Shown piece by piece: positions 48,372 through 56,982 of a stretch of DNA of 64,000 nt (positions within the stretch are counted from its first letter, which is position 1; each line of letters opens with the position of its first letter). This stretch comes from Spartobacteria bacterium UBA695. GTDB taxonomy: Bacteria > Verrucomicrobiota > Verrucomicrobiia > Chthoniobacterales > Chthoniobacteraceae. The position numbers and the translations under genes were made by a program. Location: NCBI GenBank assembly GCA_002298145.1, contig DBMP01000010.1, forward strand, positions 105,231 through 169,230. The letters are read 5' to 3'. The notes beneath the pieces were generated by a model. That model worked only from the letters and a program-made list of their open reading frames with translations, made no database searches and was not told the origin of the DNA.

Positions 48372-51300
48372 ATGGCCTCCCCCAAACCGTTTGTATTCCA
48401 CGACCCGGCGGGCAAACGTTGGTCGCGGTTGCGCCTTTCCGGGATCTTCGCCGCCCTGGTCATCCTGACAGCGCTCACCGGGTTCACCCAGTCGCTTTTC
48501 GTCAAGCCGCAGCTGCGCCTGCCACAGCAAGTCCGGCAGATCAAGGGACAGCTGCGTGCCATCGCCCAGCAGGCCGACCTCGCCCAGCCGAAGGTGATGG
48601 ACTGGCAGAAATTCACCAAAACCAACCTCTCCAACAACCCCTACGGCCCTGGCCGCGCCGCCGCCCAGCGCCAAGCCGCCGTGGCCCCCCGGCCCAAGGG
48701 TTCGCAAGGCATCCGGGCCGCCTACTATTGCGACTGGGACCCCGAAAGCCTCCGCTCCCTCACCGAGCACGGCTCGCAGATCACCCACCTTTTCGCCGAG
48801 TGGGGCACCATGCTCGACGGCGAGGGCAACGCCTATTTCCAGGACATCAGCAAGGTCCAGCGCGCGGCCGCCGGGCAGAACGTCACGCTGGTGCCCATCC
48901 TGACCAACCTCAACGGCCGCCAGTGGGTTCCCGAGGCGGTCGAGGGCCTCGCCAACGGCCCCGCCGAGCGCCGGGCCAACTTCGTCATCAAGCTGCTTTC
49001 CGCCATCCAGGAAGCCAAGGCGGGCGGCATCATGCTCGACTGGCAACAGGTGGACCCCGCCAACCGGGCCAACCTGACGATGCTCGTCGAACAGATCGCC
49101 CACGCGCTCCACGCCGTCGGCAAGGAGCTCTGGCTCCAGGTACCGATGAGCGAGGAGATCAACAACTTTGACCTGGGCCGCCTCACCGGCACCGTCGATC
49201 ACTTCGTGGCGAGCCTCTGCGACGAAACCTCTGATGATGAGCCCGCCGGGCCCATCGCCTCGCAGGACTGGTTCGAAGGCTGGCTCAAAGTCATCGACGA
49301 CTACGACTGCTCCGACCTCTGGGTGGCCACTCTCGGCTCCTACGGCTACGACTGGACCGAGGGCAAACGGCGCGGCGAGGAAATCTCCTTCCGCGACGCC
49401 ATGAGCCGCGCCAGCTACGCCGGGGTAAGCACCGTGGAGACCGGCACCGTCAGCTTCAACCCCACCTTCAGCTACCAGGAGCCGGGCGGCAACCACACCG
49501 TCTGCTTCCTGGACGCCATCACCTTTTTAAACGAGCTCCGGGCGGTCAAAAAAATGGACCTCTCCGGCGTCGCCATTCAGCGCCTGGGCGAGGAGGACCC
49601 GCAAATCTGGGACGTCCTCAACTGGAAAGACCCAGACGCCCCCGCCCCCGCGGCCCTTGAGGCGCTGGGAAAAATGCACACCTCGGATTGCGTCACCAAC
49701 GTGGGCCAGGGCGAAGTCATCACCGTGGACGACACGCGCGACGACGGCGTGCGGGTCATCAAGAAGATCAACGAGCGCTACGCCGCCACCTACACGGCGG
49801 ATTTTCCCACCTACCCGACCGTTTTCCACGAAGGCGCGGGCGACGAGCACGCCATCACGCTGAGCTTCGATGACGGGCCCGACCCGAAGTGGACACCGAA
49901 GATCCTCGACATCCTCAAAGCGCACAACATCAAGGCGCTCTTTTTCATCCTCGGGGTGCAGGCGGAGGCTAATCCCGGGCTGGTCCAACGGATCGTCGCC
50001 GAGGGGCACGAGATCGGCAGCCATACCTACACGCACCCGAACGTCGCCGAAATTTCCAAAAAACAACTGGAGCTGGAGCTCAACGCCACGCAGTTCCTCC
50101 TCCAGAGCATCACCGGGCACAGCACCATCCTCTTCCGCCCGCCCTACAACGCCGACTCCAGCCCGAGCCGCCTCAAGGAAATCCTCCCGCTCAAGCAAGT
50201 GCAGGACGAGCTTGGCTACCTGATGGTCATGGAGGGCATCGACACCGTGGACTGGTCCAAGCCGGGCGTCAACGCCATCGTCGAACACGTCAAGGAGGAG
50301 CGGGACCTGGGCAACATCATCCTGCTCCACGACGCGGGGGGCAACCGCGCCCAGACCGTCGAAGCCCTGCCGAAGATCATCGATTACCTCCAGGAGCGCG
50401 GCGACCGCATCGTCCCGCTTTCCGAACTGCTCCATATCCCGAAAGACGAGCTGATGCCGCCGCTCAATAAAACCCAGCAGCCCTATGCGCGCATGGTCAC
50501 GGGGGTCGGCTTTGCTATCTGGCACCGCATTTTGCAGGGCCTCTGGGCCTTCATGATCACAGCCACCGGGCTCGTCGTCGTGCGCGGGCTCATCGTCGCC
50601 GCGCTGGCCGCTTTTCATCACCGCCGCAACAAGGTGGCCGCTCCCGCTTTCACCCCGCCCATCAGCGTCATCATCGCCGCCTACAACGAGGCCAAGGTGA
50701 TCGCCAGCACGGTCGAATCGGTGCTCAATACGGATTACGCGGGAGCCATGGAGGTCGTCATCGTGGACGACGGATCGAGCGACGAAACCGCCGCCATTCT
50801 GGAGGGCCTTGCCCAGGCCGAGCCGCGCATCCGCTTCCGCAGCCAGCCCAACGGAGGCAAATCGCAGGCGCTCCATACGGCGCTGAGCATGGCGCGAAGC
50901 GAAATCCTCGTTTTCCTGGACGCCGACACCCGTTTTGAGCCCCGGACCATCGGCGAACTGGTCACCCCGCTGGCCGATCCGAAGGTCGGCGCGGTCTCTG
51001 GCCACGCCAAGGTGGGTAACCTGAGGCGCTTCATCGCCCGCTGCCAGAGCCTGGAGTACACCTGCGGCTTTAACTTGGATCGCCGCGCCTACGCCGTCTG
51101 GGACTGCATCACCGTAGCCCCCGGGGCCGTGAGCGCGCTGCGCCGCGCCGCGCTGGACGAGGCGGGCGGCTTCAGCCTCGACACCCTGGCCGAAGACACC
51201 GACCTCACACTCTGCCTCCACCGCTTCGGATACAAGGTCGCCTATGCCCACAACGCCGTGGCCTGGACGGAAGCGCCCGAGACCCTCCGCAGCCTGGCTA

Positions 51301-51731
51301 AGCAGCGCTTCCGCTGGGCGTTTGGTACCCTTCAGTGCCTTTGGAAGCACGCTGACCTTCTCTTCAACCCCGAGTTCAAGGCCCTGGGGTGGTTCGCCAT
51401 CCCGAGCGTCTGGTTCTGCCAGATCCTGCTCGTGGCCATCACGCCGCTGATCGACGTGCTGCTCATTTTCTCCATCCTGGCGGGCGACGCCGCGGCCATG
51501 GCGGTCTTTTTCGCCGCCTTCCTGGCCATGGACATGCTGCTGGCCGTCATCGCGTGCGCTATGGACGACGAGCCGATCCGCAAATCGTGGCTGATCATCC
51601 CGATGCGATTCATCTACCGGCCACTCCTGAGCTGGGTGGTCTGGCTCTCGATCTTAAAAGCGTGCAAGGGCGCCTGGGTCACCTGGGGTAAGCTCGAACG
51701 CACCGCCAGCGTGGAGGTCAAAATCAGATGA
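48372..51731 (+). CDS. Three-domain GH18-like / NodB deacetylase / GT2 polysaccharide synthase fusion
   Basis: The 1119-residue membrane protein has a membrane helix at about 17-43. A GH18-like glycosidase barrel follows (about 110-440, with GGIMLDWQQVDPAN where chitinases have DxxDxDxE). A NodB deacetylase lies at about 490-690 (LSFDDGPDPKWTP, IGSHTYTHPN, LFRPPYN). After a membrane helix near 720 comes a processive GT2 (about 760-1000: PISVIIAAYNEAKVI, VIVDDGSSDE, LDADTRFEP, AEDTDLTLCL, QRFRW), and then more membrane helices. GT2 synthases of this type make chitin, hyaluronan or poly-GlcNAc, so a deacetylated poly-GlcNAc-like exopolymer is likely (inference). The product is unproven. The start of the next gene overlaps its stop. 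Confidence 0.88.
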   Translation: MASPKPFVFHDPAGKRWSRLRLSGIFAALVILTALTGFTQSLFVKPQLRLPQQVRQIKGQLRAIAQQADLAQPKVMDWQKFTKTNLSNNPYGPGRAAAQRQAAVAPRPKGSQGIRAAYYCDWDPESLRSLTEHGSQITHLFAEWGTMLDGEGNAYFQDISKVQRAAAGQNVTLVPILTNLNGRQWVPEAVEGLANGPAERRANFVIKLLSAIQEAKAGGIMLDWQQVDPANRANLTMLVEQIAHALHAVGKELWLQVPMSEEINNFDLGRLTGTVDHFVASLCDETSDDEPAGPIASQDWFEGWLKVIDDYDCSDLWVATLGSYGYDWTEGKRRGEEISFRDAMSRASYAGVSTVETGTVSFNPTFSYQEPGGNHTVCFLDAITFLNELRAVKKMDLSGVAIQRLGEEDPQIWDVLNWKDPDAPAPAALEALGKMHTSDCVTNVGQGEVITVDDTRDDGVRVIKKINERYAATYTADFPTYPTVFHEGAGDEHAITLSFDDGPDPKWTPKILDILKAHNIKALFFILGVQAEANPGLVQRIVAEGHEIGSHTYTHPNVAEISKKQLELELNATQFLLQSITGHSTILFRPPYNADSSPSRLKEILPLKQVQDELGYLMVMEGIDTVDWSKPGVNAIVEHVKEERDLGNIILLHDAGGNRAQTVEALPKIIDYLQERGDRIVPLSELLHIPKDELMPPLNKTQQPYARMVTGVGFAIWHRILQGLWAFMITATGLVVVRGLIVAALAAFHHRRNKVAAPAFTPPISVIIAAYNEAKVIASTVESVLNTDYAGAMEVVIVDDGSSDETAAILEGLAQAEPRIRFRSQPNGGKSQALHTALSMARSEILVFLDADTRFEPRTIGELVTPLADPKVGAVSGHAKVGNLRRFIARCQSLEYTCGFNLDRRAYAVWDCITVAPGAVSALRRAALDEAGGFSLDTLAEDTDLTLCLHRFGYKVAYAHNAVAWTEAPETLRSLAKQRFRWAFGTLQCLWKHADLLFNPEFKALGWFAIPSVWFCQILLVAITPLIDVLLIFSILAGDAAAMAVFFAAFLAMDMLLAVIACAMDDEPIRKSWLIIPMRFIYRPLLSWVVWLSILKACKGAWVTWGKLERTASVEVKIR

Positions 51732-52921
51732 GGACGTTCGGTTTTCACACGAAGGGCATTTTTCACTTGATGAGGACCCCTGTGTTGGCCCTTTCTCTGG
51801 GGCTTTCCCTGGCGCTCTCCGGGTGCAAGCCCTCCTCCGCACCCGAACCCAAGGACGAGGGGCCCCTCACCGTGGCCGTGCCGGAAAAAGGGGCCTACAC
51901 GGGGGCTTATATCGACTTCGGCGACAACGAAGACGAGGTGACGCTCGAAGGCATCGAGGCCTTCGAAAAGCTCGTGGGCAAACACCAGGCGATCATCGCT
52001 TCCTCCAGCTACTGGGGTGAACAGAGCTTCCCATCGGCCAATCTGAACATCATCCGCCGCCACAACTGCGTTCCGTTGGTTTTCTGGTCGCCGTGGGACA
52101 AACCCTACGAGCAGGAGCGCGGCCCGGATCGCTTTTCGCTCACCTCGATCATCGAAGGCCAGTGGGACGCCTACATCGACAAGTGGGGCGACGCGGCGCG
52201 CGATTACGGGCACCCGATTTTTGTTTCCTTCGCCAACGAAATGAACGGCACCTGGTTCCCGTGGTCCGGCTTCTTCTACGGAGGCGGCACCAAGATCCCT
52301 GGCACCCCGTCGCCCTACATCCAGCCGGGCAAAAAATTCCCCGAGGGGCTCCCAGGGCCGTTCCAGGGACCCGAGACCTTCAAGAAAGCCTACCGCCACG
52401 TCGTCGACCGGGTGCGCGCACGCGGAGCCCACAACGTGCTCTGGGTCTTCCACACCGTCAACTACTCCACGCCCCAGGATACCTGGAACATGATCGGCCA
52501 GTACTACCCCGGGCCCGACTACGTGGACTGGCTCGGCTACAGCGTCTACGGAATGCAGTTCACCGACGAGGATTGGTGCGGCTTCGGACCCCTCATCAGC
52601 TGGCCCTACATGGAGATCTGCGCGCTCGATCCGACGAAACCGGTCATGCTGGCCGAATGGGGCGTAGGCGAGTTTCCGCAGTTCGGCAACAAAGCCTGCT
52701 TCGTCAAAGACGCCCTGGGAACCATCGAGGCCCAGTACCCGCGCATCAAAGCCGCCGTCTTCTGGCACGAACGCTGGCAGAACCCCAACGGCGAATACTC
52801 CAACCTGCGGGCCAACTCCTCCCCGGAATCGCTTGCCGCCTACCGCCAGGGCGTCGCCAATCCGTTCTGGCTCGACCGCCCCATCCTGGTTCCCGCTTCC
52901 CCGGCTCGGGGAACCAAGTAG
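51728..52921 (+). CDS. GH26-like glycoside hydrolase lipoprotein
   Basis: The 397-residue protein has a signal peptide ending in a lipobox (LSLALSGC, C33 by this start; a start at 51770 gives a more usual signal). A GH26-like barrel follows with acid/base Glu in PIFVSFANEMNGTWFPW and nucleophile Glu in PVMLAEWGVGEF. GH26 includes beta-mannanases and related endo-enzymes. Coupled translation with the GT2 fusion (ATGA) suggests it trims or processes the polymer, as BcsZ does for cellulose (inference). Confidence 0.8.
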   Translation: MRTFGFHTKGIFHLMRTPVLALSLGLSLALSGCKPSSAPEPKDEGPLTVAVPEKGAYTGAYIDFGDNEDEVTLEGIEAFEKLVGKHQAIIASSSYWGEQSFPSANLNIIRRHNCVPLVFWSPWDKPYEQERGPDRFSLTSIIEGQWDAYIDKWGDAARDYGHPIFVSFANEMNGTWFPWSGFFYGGGTKIPGTPSPYIQPGKKFPEGLPGPFQGPETFKKAYRHVVDRVRARGAHNVLWVFHTVNYSTPQDTWNMIGQYYPGPDYVDWLGYSVYGMQFTDEDWCGFGPLISWPYMEICALDPTKPVMLAEWGVGEFPQFGNKACFVKDALGTIEAQYPRIKAAVFWHERWQNPNGEYSNLRANSSPESLAAYRQGVANPFWLDRPILVPASPARGTK

Positions 52922-52983
52922 TTGGCATCAGGCGGCTTTCGGGTTGAACTTCGCCGCGAGTTCGTCCGTAATAGCTACTCCAG

Positions 52984-53811
52984 ATGGACCAGACCACCAC
53001 ACCCATTTCCTCGCACCAGCCCATCGGCGTGTTTGATTCCGGCATCGGCGGCCTCACCGTCGTCGCCGAGCTCCGCCGCCGCCTGCCGCACGAGGCCATC
53101 TTCTACATCGGCGACACGGCGCGCGTCCCCTACGGCAATAAAAGCCAGGCCACCATCGAGCGCTACTCCGTCGAGATCAGCGAACTGCTCCTCACCCGGG
53201 GGGCGAAGATGATCGTCGTGGCGTGCAACACCGCCTCCTCTCAGGCGCTCCCGCAGTTGGAGCACCTCCTGCCGGTGCCCGTCACGGGCGTGATCCTGCC
53301 GGGAGCCAAGGCCGCCGTGGCCCGGACAAAGAACGGCCACATCGGCGTCATCGGCACGCGGGCCACCGTCCGGAGCGGCGCCTACGAGAAAGCCATCCAC
53401 GCGCTCGCCCCGGAAGTCCGCGTCACGAGCAAGGCGTGCCCCATGCTGGTGCCAACCATCGAGGAGGGCTGGCTCCAGAGCAGCATCACTGACGCGATTA
53501 TCGCCGAATACCTGGGTGACCTGACGGAAAGCGGCATCGACACCCTCGTCCTGGGCTGCACGCATTACCCGCTGTTGAAAAAGGCGCTCGCGCGCTACCT
53601 CGGCCCCGACATCCGGCTGGTCGATTCTGGAGAAAACTGCGCCATCGCCGTGGGCGAACTGCTGGAAACGCACCGCCTGAGCGCCCCTAAGGAGGCTCAA
53701 GGCTCGCTCCAGGTGGCCCTCACCGATCCGGCCGACGTTTTCCTCACCGTGGCTGAAGAGGCCCTCGGCCTGAGCGTCGGGGAGATTCACACCGCCCAGG
53801 TGCAGAAGTAG
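52984..53811 (+). CDS. murI: Glutamate racemase MurI
   Basis: The 275 residues have GVFDSGIGGLTVVAELRRRLP, IYIGDTARVPYGNKS-like, the first catalytic Cys in VVACNTASSQAL and the second in VLGCTHYPLLKKAL, with conserved acid pairs. It makes D-glutamate for peptidoglycan. The length is normal. It is convergent with a lipocalin gene with only 11 bases between stops. Confidence 0.95.
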   Translation: MDQTTTPISSHQPIGVFDSGIGGLTVVAELRRRLPHEAIFYIGDTARVPYGNKSQATIERYSVEISELLLTRGAKMIVVACNTASSQALPQLEHLLPVPVTGVILPGAKAAVARTKNGHIGVIGTRATVRSGAYEKAIHALAPEVRVTSKACPMLVPTIEEGWLQSSITDAIIAEYLGDLTESGIDTLVLGCTHYPLLKKALARYLGPDIRLVDSGENCAIAVGELLETHRLSAPKEAQGSLQVALTDPADVFLTVAEEALGLSVGEIHTAQVQK

Positions 53812-53822
53812 CAAAGGGCGGC

Positions 53823-54278
53823 TTACCCAGGCCAGATCAGCTTGGCGGTGTCAAAGCCGCTGGCGCGCGCCTGTTCCAAAAGGCGGTCTCTGACCTCGGG
53901 GTCGATTTGCGGCTCCCGGGCGAGAATCCACAGGTAGGAGTAGCTCGGCCCCGCCACCATGGCATACCGGTAGTGCTCCTGGTCCAACGCAATAATATGG
54001 TAGGCTCCCCAGAAGGGTCCAAAAAACGAGACCTTTAAACTGCCCCGGTCTGGCGAACCGCAAAACCGGGCGATGCCCCGCGATTGCTTCCAGCAGCCTT
54101 TTCCCGGATCGAAGCCGCGATTAAGGACCTCCAGCGAACCATCGAGCCGGAGCGAATATTCCGCCGTGGCCTGGGTGAGGCCGCGTTCGAACCAATGATC
54201 CATCCGGGCGATTTCGTACCATTTGCCCAGGTAGCGAGCGGGCTCGAAGCCGTGCACTGCCGAAAGCCCTTCCGGCAT
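53823..54278 (-). CDS. Lipocalin family protein (Blc-like) without signal peptide
   Basis: The 151-residue protein carries the Blc-type lipocalin start EPARYLGKWYEIARMDHWFERGL, ATAEYSLRLDGSLEVLNRGF, GYHIIALD-like AYHIIALDQEHYRYAMV and the ending SYLWILAREPQID. E. coli Blc is an outer-membrane lipoprotein that binds lysolipids. Here ATG 54278 has GGGGAG eight bases upstream and gives no signal peptide; extending to 54332 also gives none. It therefore appears cytoplasmic, unlike Blc. Confidence 0.88.
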   Translation of the reverse strand: MPEGLSAVHGFEPARYLGKWYEIARMDHWFERGLTQATAEYSLRLDGSLEVLNRGFDPGKGCWKQSRGIARFCGSPDRGSLKVSFFGPFWGAYHIIALDQEHYRYAMVAGPSYSYLWILAREPQIDPEVRDRLLEQARASGFDTAKLIWPG

Positions 54279-54392
54279 GGAAACTTCTCCCCGCAAGATC
54301 CGCAGAAGGCCGAGCATGCCACAATCTCGCACCGAATCCCCATCTTGGCGACCTGAATACGAGAGCGTCTTATGACGGCCCGGCTCCCCCCA

Positions 54393-55067
54393 CTACTCCC
54401 CCAGCAAATCGGGCCGGTTCTTACGGGTTTTTTCGAGCGCCATGTTGTGCCGCCACTTGGCGATCTCGGCATGGTGGCCGCTAAGGAGGATATCCGGCAC
54501 CTTCCAGCCCCGGAACTCCAGCGGGCGCGTGTACTGCGGAAACTCCAGGAGCCCGTCAGAAAAAGAATCCTCCGCGGCCGAGGCTTCGTCGCCCAGGACG
54601 CCGGGAATCAGCCGCACAATGGCGTCGGTAACGACCACGGCGGCAATGGCCCCATTGGTCAACACGTAGTCGCCGATGGAAAGCTCGTCGTCCACCAGTT
54701 GGTCGATCACTCGCTGATCAATCCCCTCGTAATGCCCGCACAGGAGGATGAGGTGCTGGTTACGGCAGGCGTATTCCTGCGCGATCTGCTGCTTGAAAGG
54801 CCGCCCGGCGGGGGTCATCAGGATGACGCGGCTCTCCGGAGTTTTGAGCGCCTCCACGGCGGCAAAAACCGGCTCGCACTTCATCACCATCCCCTGGCCG
54901 CCGCCATAGGGGGCGTCGTCCGTGGTCAGGTGCTTGCTGGTGGCCCAGTTGCGAATGTTGTGGACGTGCAGCGAGGCGAGCCCCTTCTCCTGGGCTCGTT
55001 TCATCATGCTTTCGGCCAGTGCGCCTTCGCAAAGTCCGGGGAACAGGGTCAAAATATCAATACGCAC
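54393..55067 (-). CDS. trmD: tRNA (guanine-37-N1)-methyltransferase TrmD
   Basis: The 224-residue SPOUT enzyme has RIDILTLFPGLCEGALAESM, the loop DDAPYGGGQGMVM, CGHYEGIDQRV and SIGDYVLTNGAIAAVVVTDA. It methylates G37 in tRNAs reading CNN and guards against frameshifting. The start codon is GTG (55065-55067). The usual neighbours rpsP/rimM/rplS are absent; it follows the proteasome operon after 53 bases. Confidence 0.95.
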   Translation of the reverse strand: MRIDILTLFPGLCEGALAESMMKRAQEKGLASLHVHNIRNWATSKHLTTDDAPYGGGQGMVMKCEPVFAAVEALKTPESRVILMTPAGRPFKQQIAQEYACRNQHLILLCGHYEGIDQRVIDQLVDDELSIGDYVLTNGAIAAVVVTDAIVRLIPGVLGDEASAAEDSFSDGLLEFPQYTRPLEFRGWKVPDILLSGHHAEIAKWRHNMALEKTRKNRPDLLGE

Positions 55068-55120
55068 CCGCCCAACATACCAAAGCAGGGCCGCGCCGCA
55101 ATGGCCGGATCATTTTTGCC

Positions 55121-55867
55121 CTACAAATGCCGGAAGGTTGAGTTCCCCGAGGCCTTACGCTCCAGGATCACCGCCTCCAGGGCCCCCCGCGACAATTCGT
55201 CCTTGCGGCAGGCGGCGATGGCTTCGGCATCCGGAAGGTCCGCCCCGTCCTCATCGGAAAGCGCGATTTTTCCCACCGTCCAGGCCTCGACAGCCAGTTC
55301 GAGCGCCTCGGACTGCCCCAGATCGGCGCTGGCCCGGTCGTGAAGGAAGCGCTCCATGGCATGCGCAGAGCTTTCCCGGCCCGAGATCACGGCAAAGGGC
55401 TCCGGGCGGTCGCCAATGGCGCTGCTGTTAACCTTAAAGGCCCCGTCGTAATCGAGCTGAAGCAGTAAATCCGGCTCATCATGGTGGCCAAGCTCCACAA
55501 AGAGGAGCCGGGCCAGGAAAGGAGAGCCGTAGATCTGCTCAAAGGCGGTTTTCAGCGCGGGGCTCAGCGAATAGGCCGCCATGCGACGCAGCGAGACGTC
55601 GCAGGCCGAGCGGTTAAACCCCTCGGCACTGGCCACCTCGATGGCGCTCATGCGCAGCCGCTCGATGTCGCCCGGGTGGCCGATCGCCCCCAGGGCAATG
55701 CGGTCGTAGATTTCGAAGAGCTTCTTCTGGCCGTAGCTGACGGTCACCATAAGCACCCCGTCGGCGCAAATCAGAGCCACAATCGGGCTCCCGGCGGCAA
55801 GCTGCTCGTGAATGTATTCGCGGCGGTTCTGGATCGCCTCGACCCAACGGTACGGTTCTTCGGTCAT
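55121..55867 (-). CDS. prcA: 20S proteasome alpha subunit PrcA
   Basis: The 248 residues show the Ntn-fold alpha-subunit pattern of bacterial proteasomes: N-terminal RREYIHEQLAAGSPIVALICADGVLMV, then YGQKKLFEIYDRIALGAIGHPGDIERLR and an Ala-rich C-terminal half ending in FRHL. There is no Thr nucleophile, as expected for alpha. The ring of seven alpha subunits gates the chamber. Its ATG overlaps the prcB stop by four bases. It is more diverged from the actinobacterial sequence than PrcB is, but order and pattern support the call. Confidence 0.9.
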   Translation of the reverse strand: MTEEPYRWVEAIQNRREYIHEQLAAGSPIVALICADGVLMVTVSYGQKKLFEIYDRIALGAIGHPGDIERLRMSAIEVASAEGFNRSACDVSLRRMAAYSLSPALKTAFEQIYGSPFLARLLFVELGHHDEPDLLLQLDYDGAFKVNSSAIGDRPEPFAVISGRESSAHAMERFLHDRASADLGQSEALELAVEAWTVGKIALSDEDGADLPDAEAIAACRKDELSRGALEAVILERKASGNSTFRHL

Positions 55868-56739
55868 TCGGTTTCGGTGGTTAAGAGCACGGCGTTCTTT
55901 GGCAGCGACTGGAGGTCGCGTTGATAGGCTTTCGCCAGGACGGCTTCGGGCACGGTGGTAATGCCGCCTTCGTTGACGATCTTAATGATCGGGTAAACCT
56001 GCGCATGGCGATCCACCCCGCCGGTGGCCGTGTCGTTCTGCGCGGCGGTGTCGAGTGCGCGCAGCGCCAGCAGGAGGGCCTCCTCCTCGTTCATCTTGGG
56101 CAGCGGGCGCGGCCCATAGGCGTTGGCGTATTGCAACACTGCCCGGACGGACGGCGAACCGGACCCCGAGGCGGCAAAGTCGGCCACCTCAAAGCGGGCT
56201 CCCATCACATCGTAGAAGTAGAGGCGCGGCGTCGCGGCCTGGATATCGTAGGAGGCAAAGAGCGGCACCACCACCCCCACCCCCTGCATGGCAAAGCCGA
56301 GATTATCGCGCAGCAGCTTGGAGAGCGCCCGCACCTTCCCTTCGTGGCTCAGCTCCTGGAGCTGGCTGCGGCGGTAGAACTGGAACGTGTGCTCCAGCAT
56401 CCGGGCCATTTCCCAGGCCGTGGCCGGAACCCCGGCAATGGCCATGAGTGAGTATTGGTCGATCTCCAACACCTTGTCAGCGCGGTCGTAGACCACGAGA
56501 TTCCCGGCCGTGGCCCGGCGGTCGCCCGCCACGAGCACGCCGCCGCAGAATTTAAAGGCCAGGATTGTCGTTGCCTGGGTGACCGGTACGCCGCCGATCG
56601 TCGCGGCAGCCGAGGCCGCCGAGGCGTTCATTGCGGGAATCGGCGGCGGCTCCTGCAGCACACCATGGCGCCGCAGCACCTCCGCGAAATCCGGCATCCG
56701 GGCAAAGGTTTCCTCCGCTTGGGGGTGAAATGTATTCAT
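55864..56739 (-). CDS. prcB: 20S proteasome beta subunit PrcB
   Basis: The 291-residue precursor has a 56-residue propeptide and then mature TTILAFKFCGGVLVAGDRRA, close to the actinobacterial PrcB start. The catalytic set Thr1 (T57), Asp17 (D73) and Lys33 (K89) is present at the right spacing. The residue before the cleavage site is Ala rather than the usual Gly. It degrades proteins inside the 20S chamber. The ATG overlaps the UBact stop (ATGA). With PrcA and UBact this is a Pup-type proteasome operon. Confidence 0.95.
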   Translation of the reverse strand: MNTFHPQAEETFARMPDFAEVLRRHGVLQEPPPIPAMNASAASAAATIGGVPVTQATTILAFKFCGGVLVAGDRRATAGNLVVYDRADKVLEIDQYSLMAIAGVPATAWEMARMLEHTFQFYRRSQLQELSHEGKVRALSKLLRDNLGFAMQGVGVVVPLFASYDIQAATPRLYFYDVMGARFEVADFAASGSGSPSVRAVLQYANAYGPRPLPKMNEEEALLLALRALDTAAQNDTATGGVDRHAQVYPIIKIVNEGGITTVPEAVLAKAYQRDLQSLPKNAVLLTTETE

Positions 56740-56912
56740 TGGCCAGTGCGTTGGCGGTAGCGTTTGGATTGGTCGGGGTCCACCCGGCGCATCCGTTTGA
56801 GCAAATCCCGGGTATCGGGCCGTGACACATCCGGCGAGTGGGGTCCACCGCCGTCTCCCTGTTTCGGGCCCCAGGGTGTAGGGGCCAATGGTTGTTGAGT
56901 CCTCTCTGGCAT
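56736..56912 (-). CDS. UBact: UBact, ubiquitin-like (Pup-like) protein modifier
   Basis: The 58-residue, Pro/Gly/Asp/Arg/Lys-rich, probably disordered protein starts MPERTQQPLAP and ends RMRRVDPDQSKRYRQRTGQ. The PDTRDLLKRMRRVDPDQ-RYRQR-TG pattern is that of UBact, the Pup relative described in several non-actinobacterial phyla, including Verrucomicrobia. Its C-terminal Gln suggests deamidation to Glu before attachment, as for mycobacterial Pup. The ATG at 56912 fits the family start. It is first in the operon with prcB and prcA. No ligase (PafA-like), deamidase (Dop-like) or ATPase is within the window. Confidence 0.88.
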   Translation of the reverse strand: MPERTQQPLAPTPWGPKQGDGGGPHSPDVSRPDTRDLLKRMRRVDPDQSKRYRQRTGQ

Positions 56913-56982
56913 ATCTTTTGTTCTCGTTGAAAACTCTCCGCAGAGCTTGCCTTCACCGTGCAGCCATGAGAAAGGTAGAGCC

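Noticed and set aside
46509..49496. A 995-codon minus-strand open frame over plsX end, fabH, tatD and the GT2 fusion
   Set aside because: Same cause: antisense to recognised genes, with a Gly/Asp/Val-rich translation without motifs.
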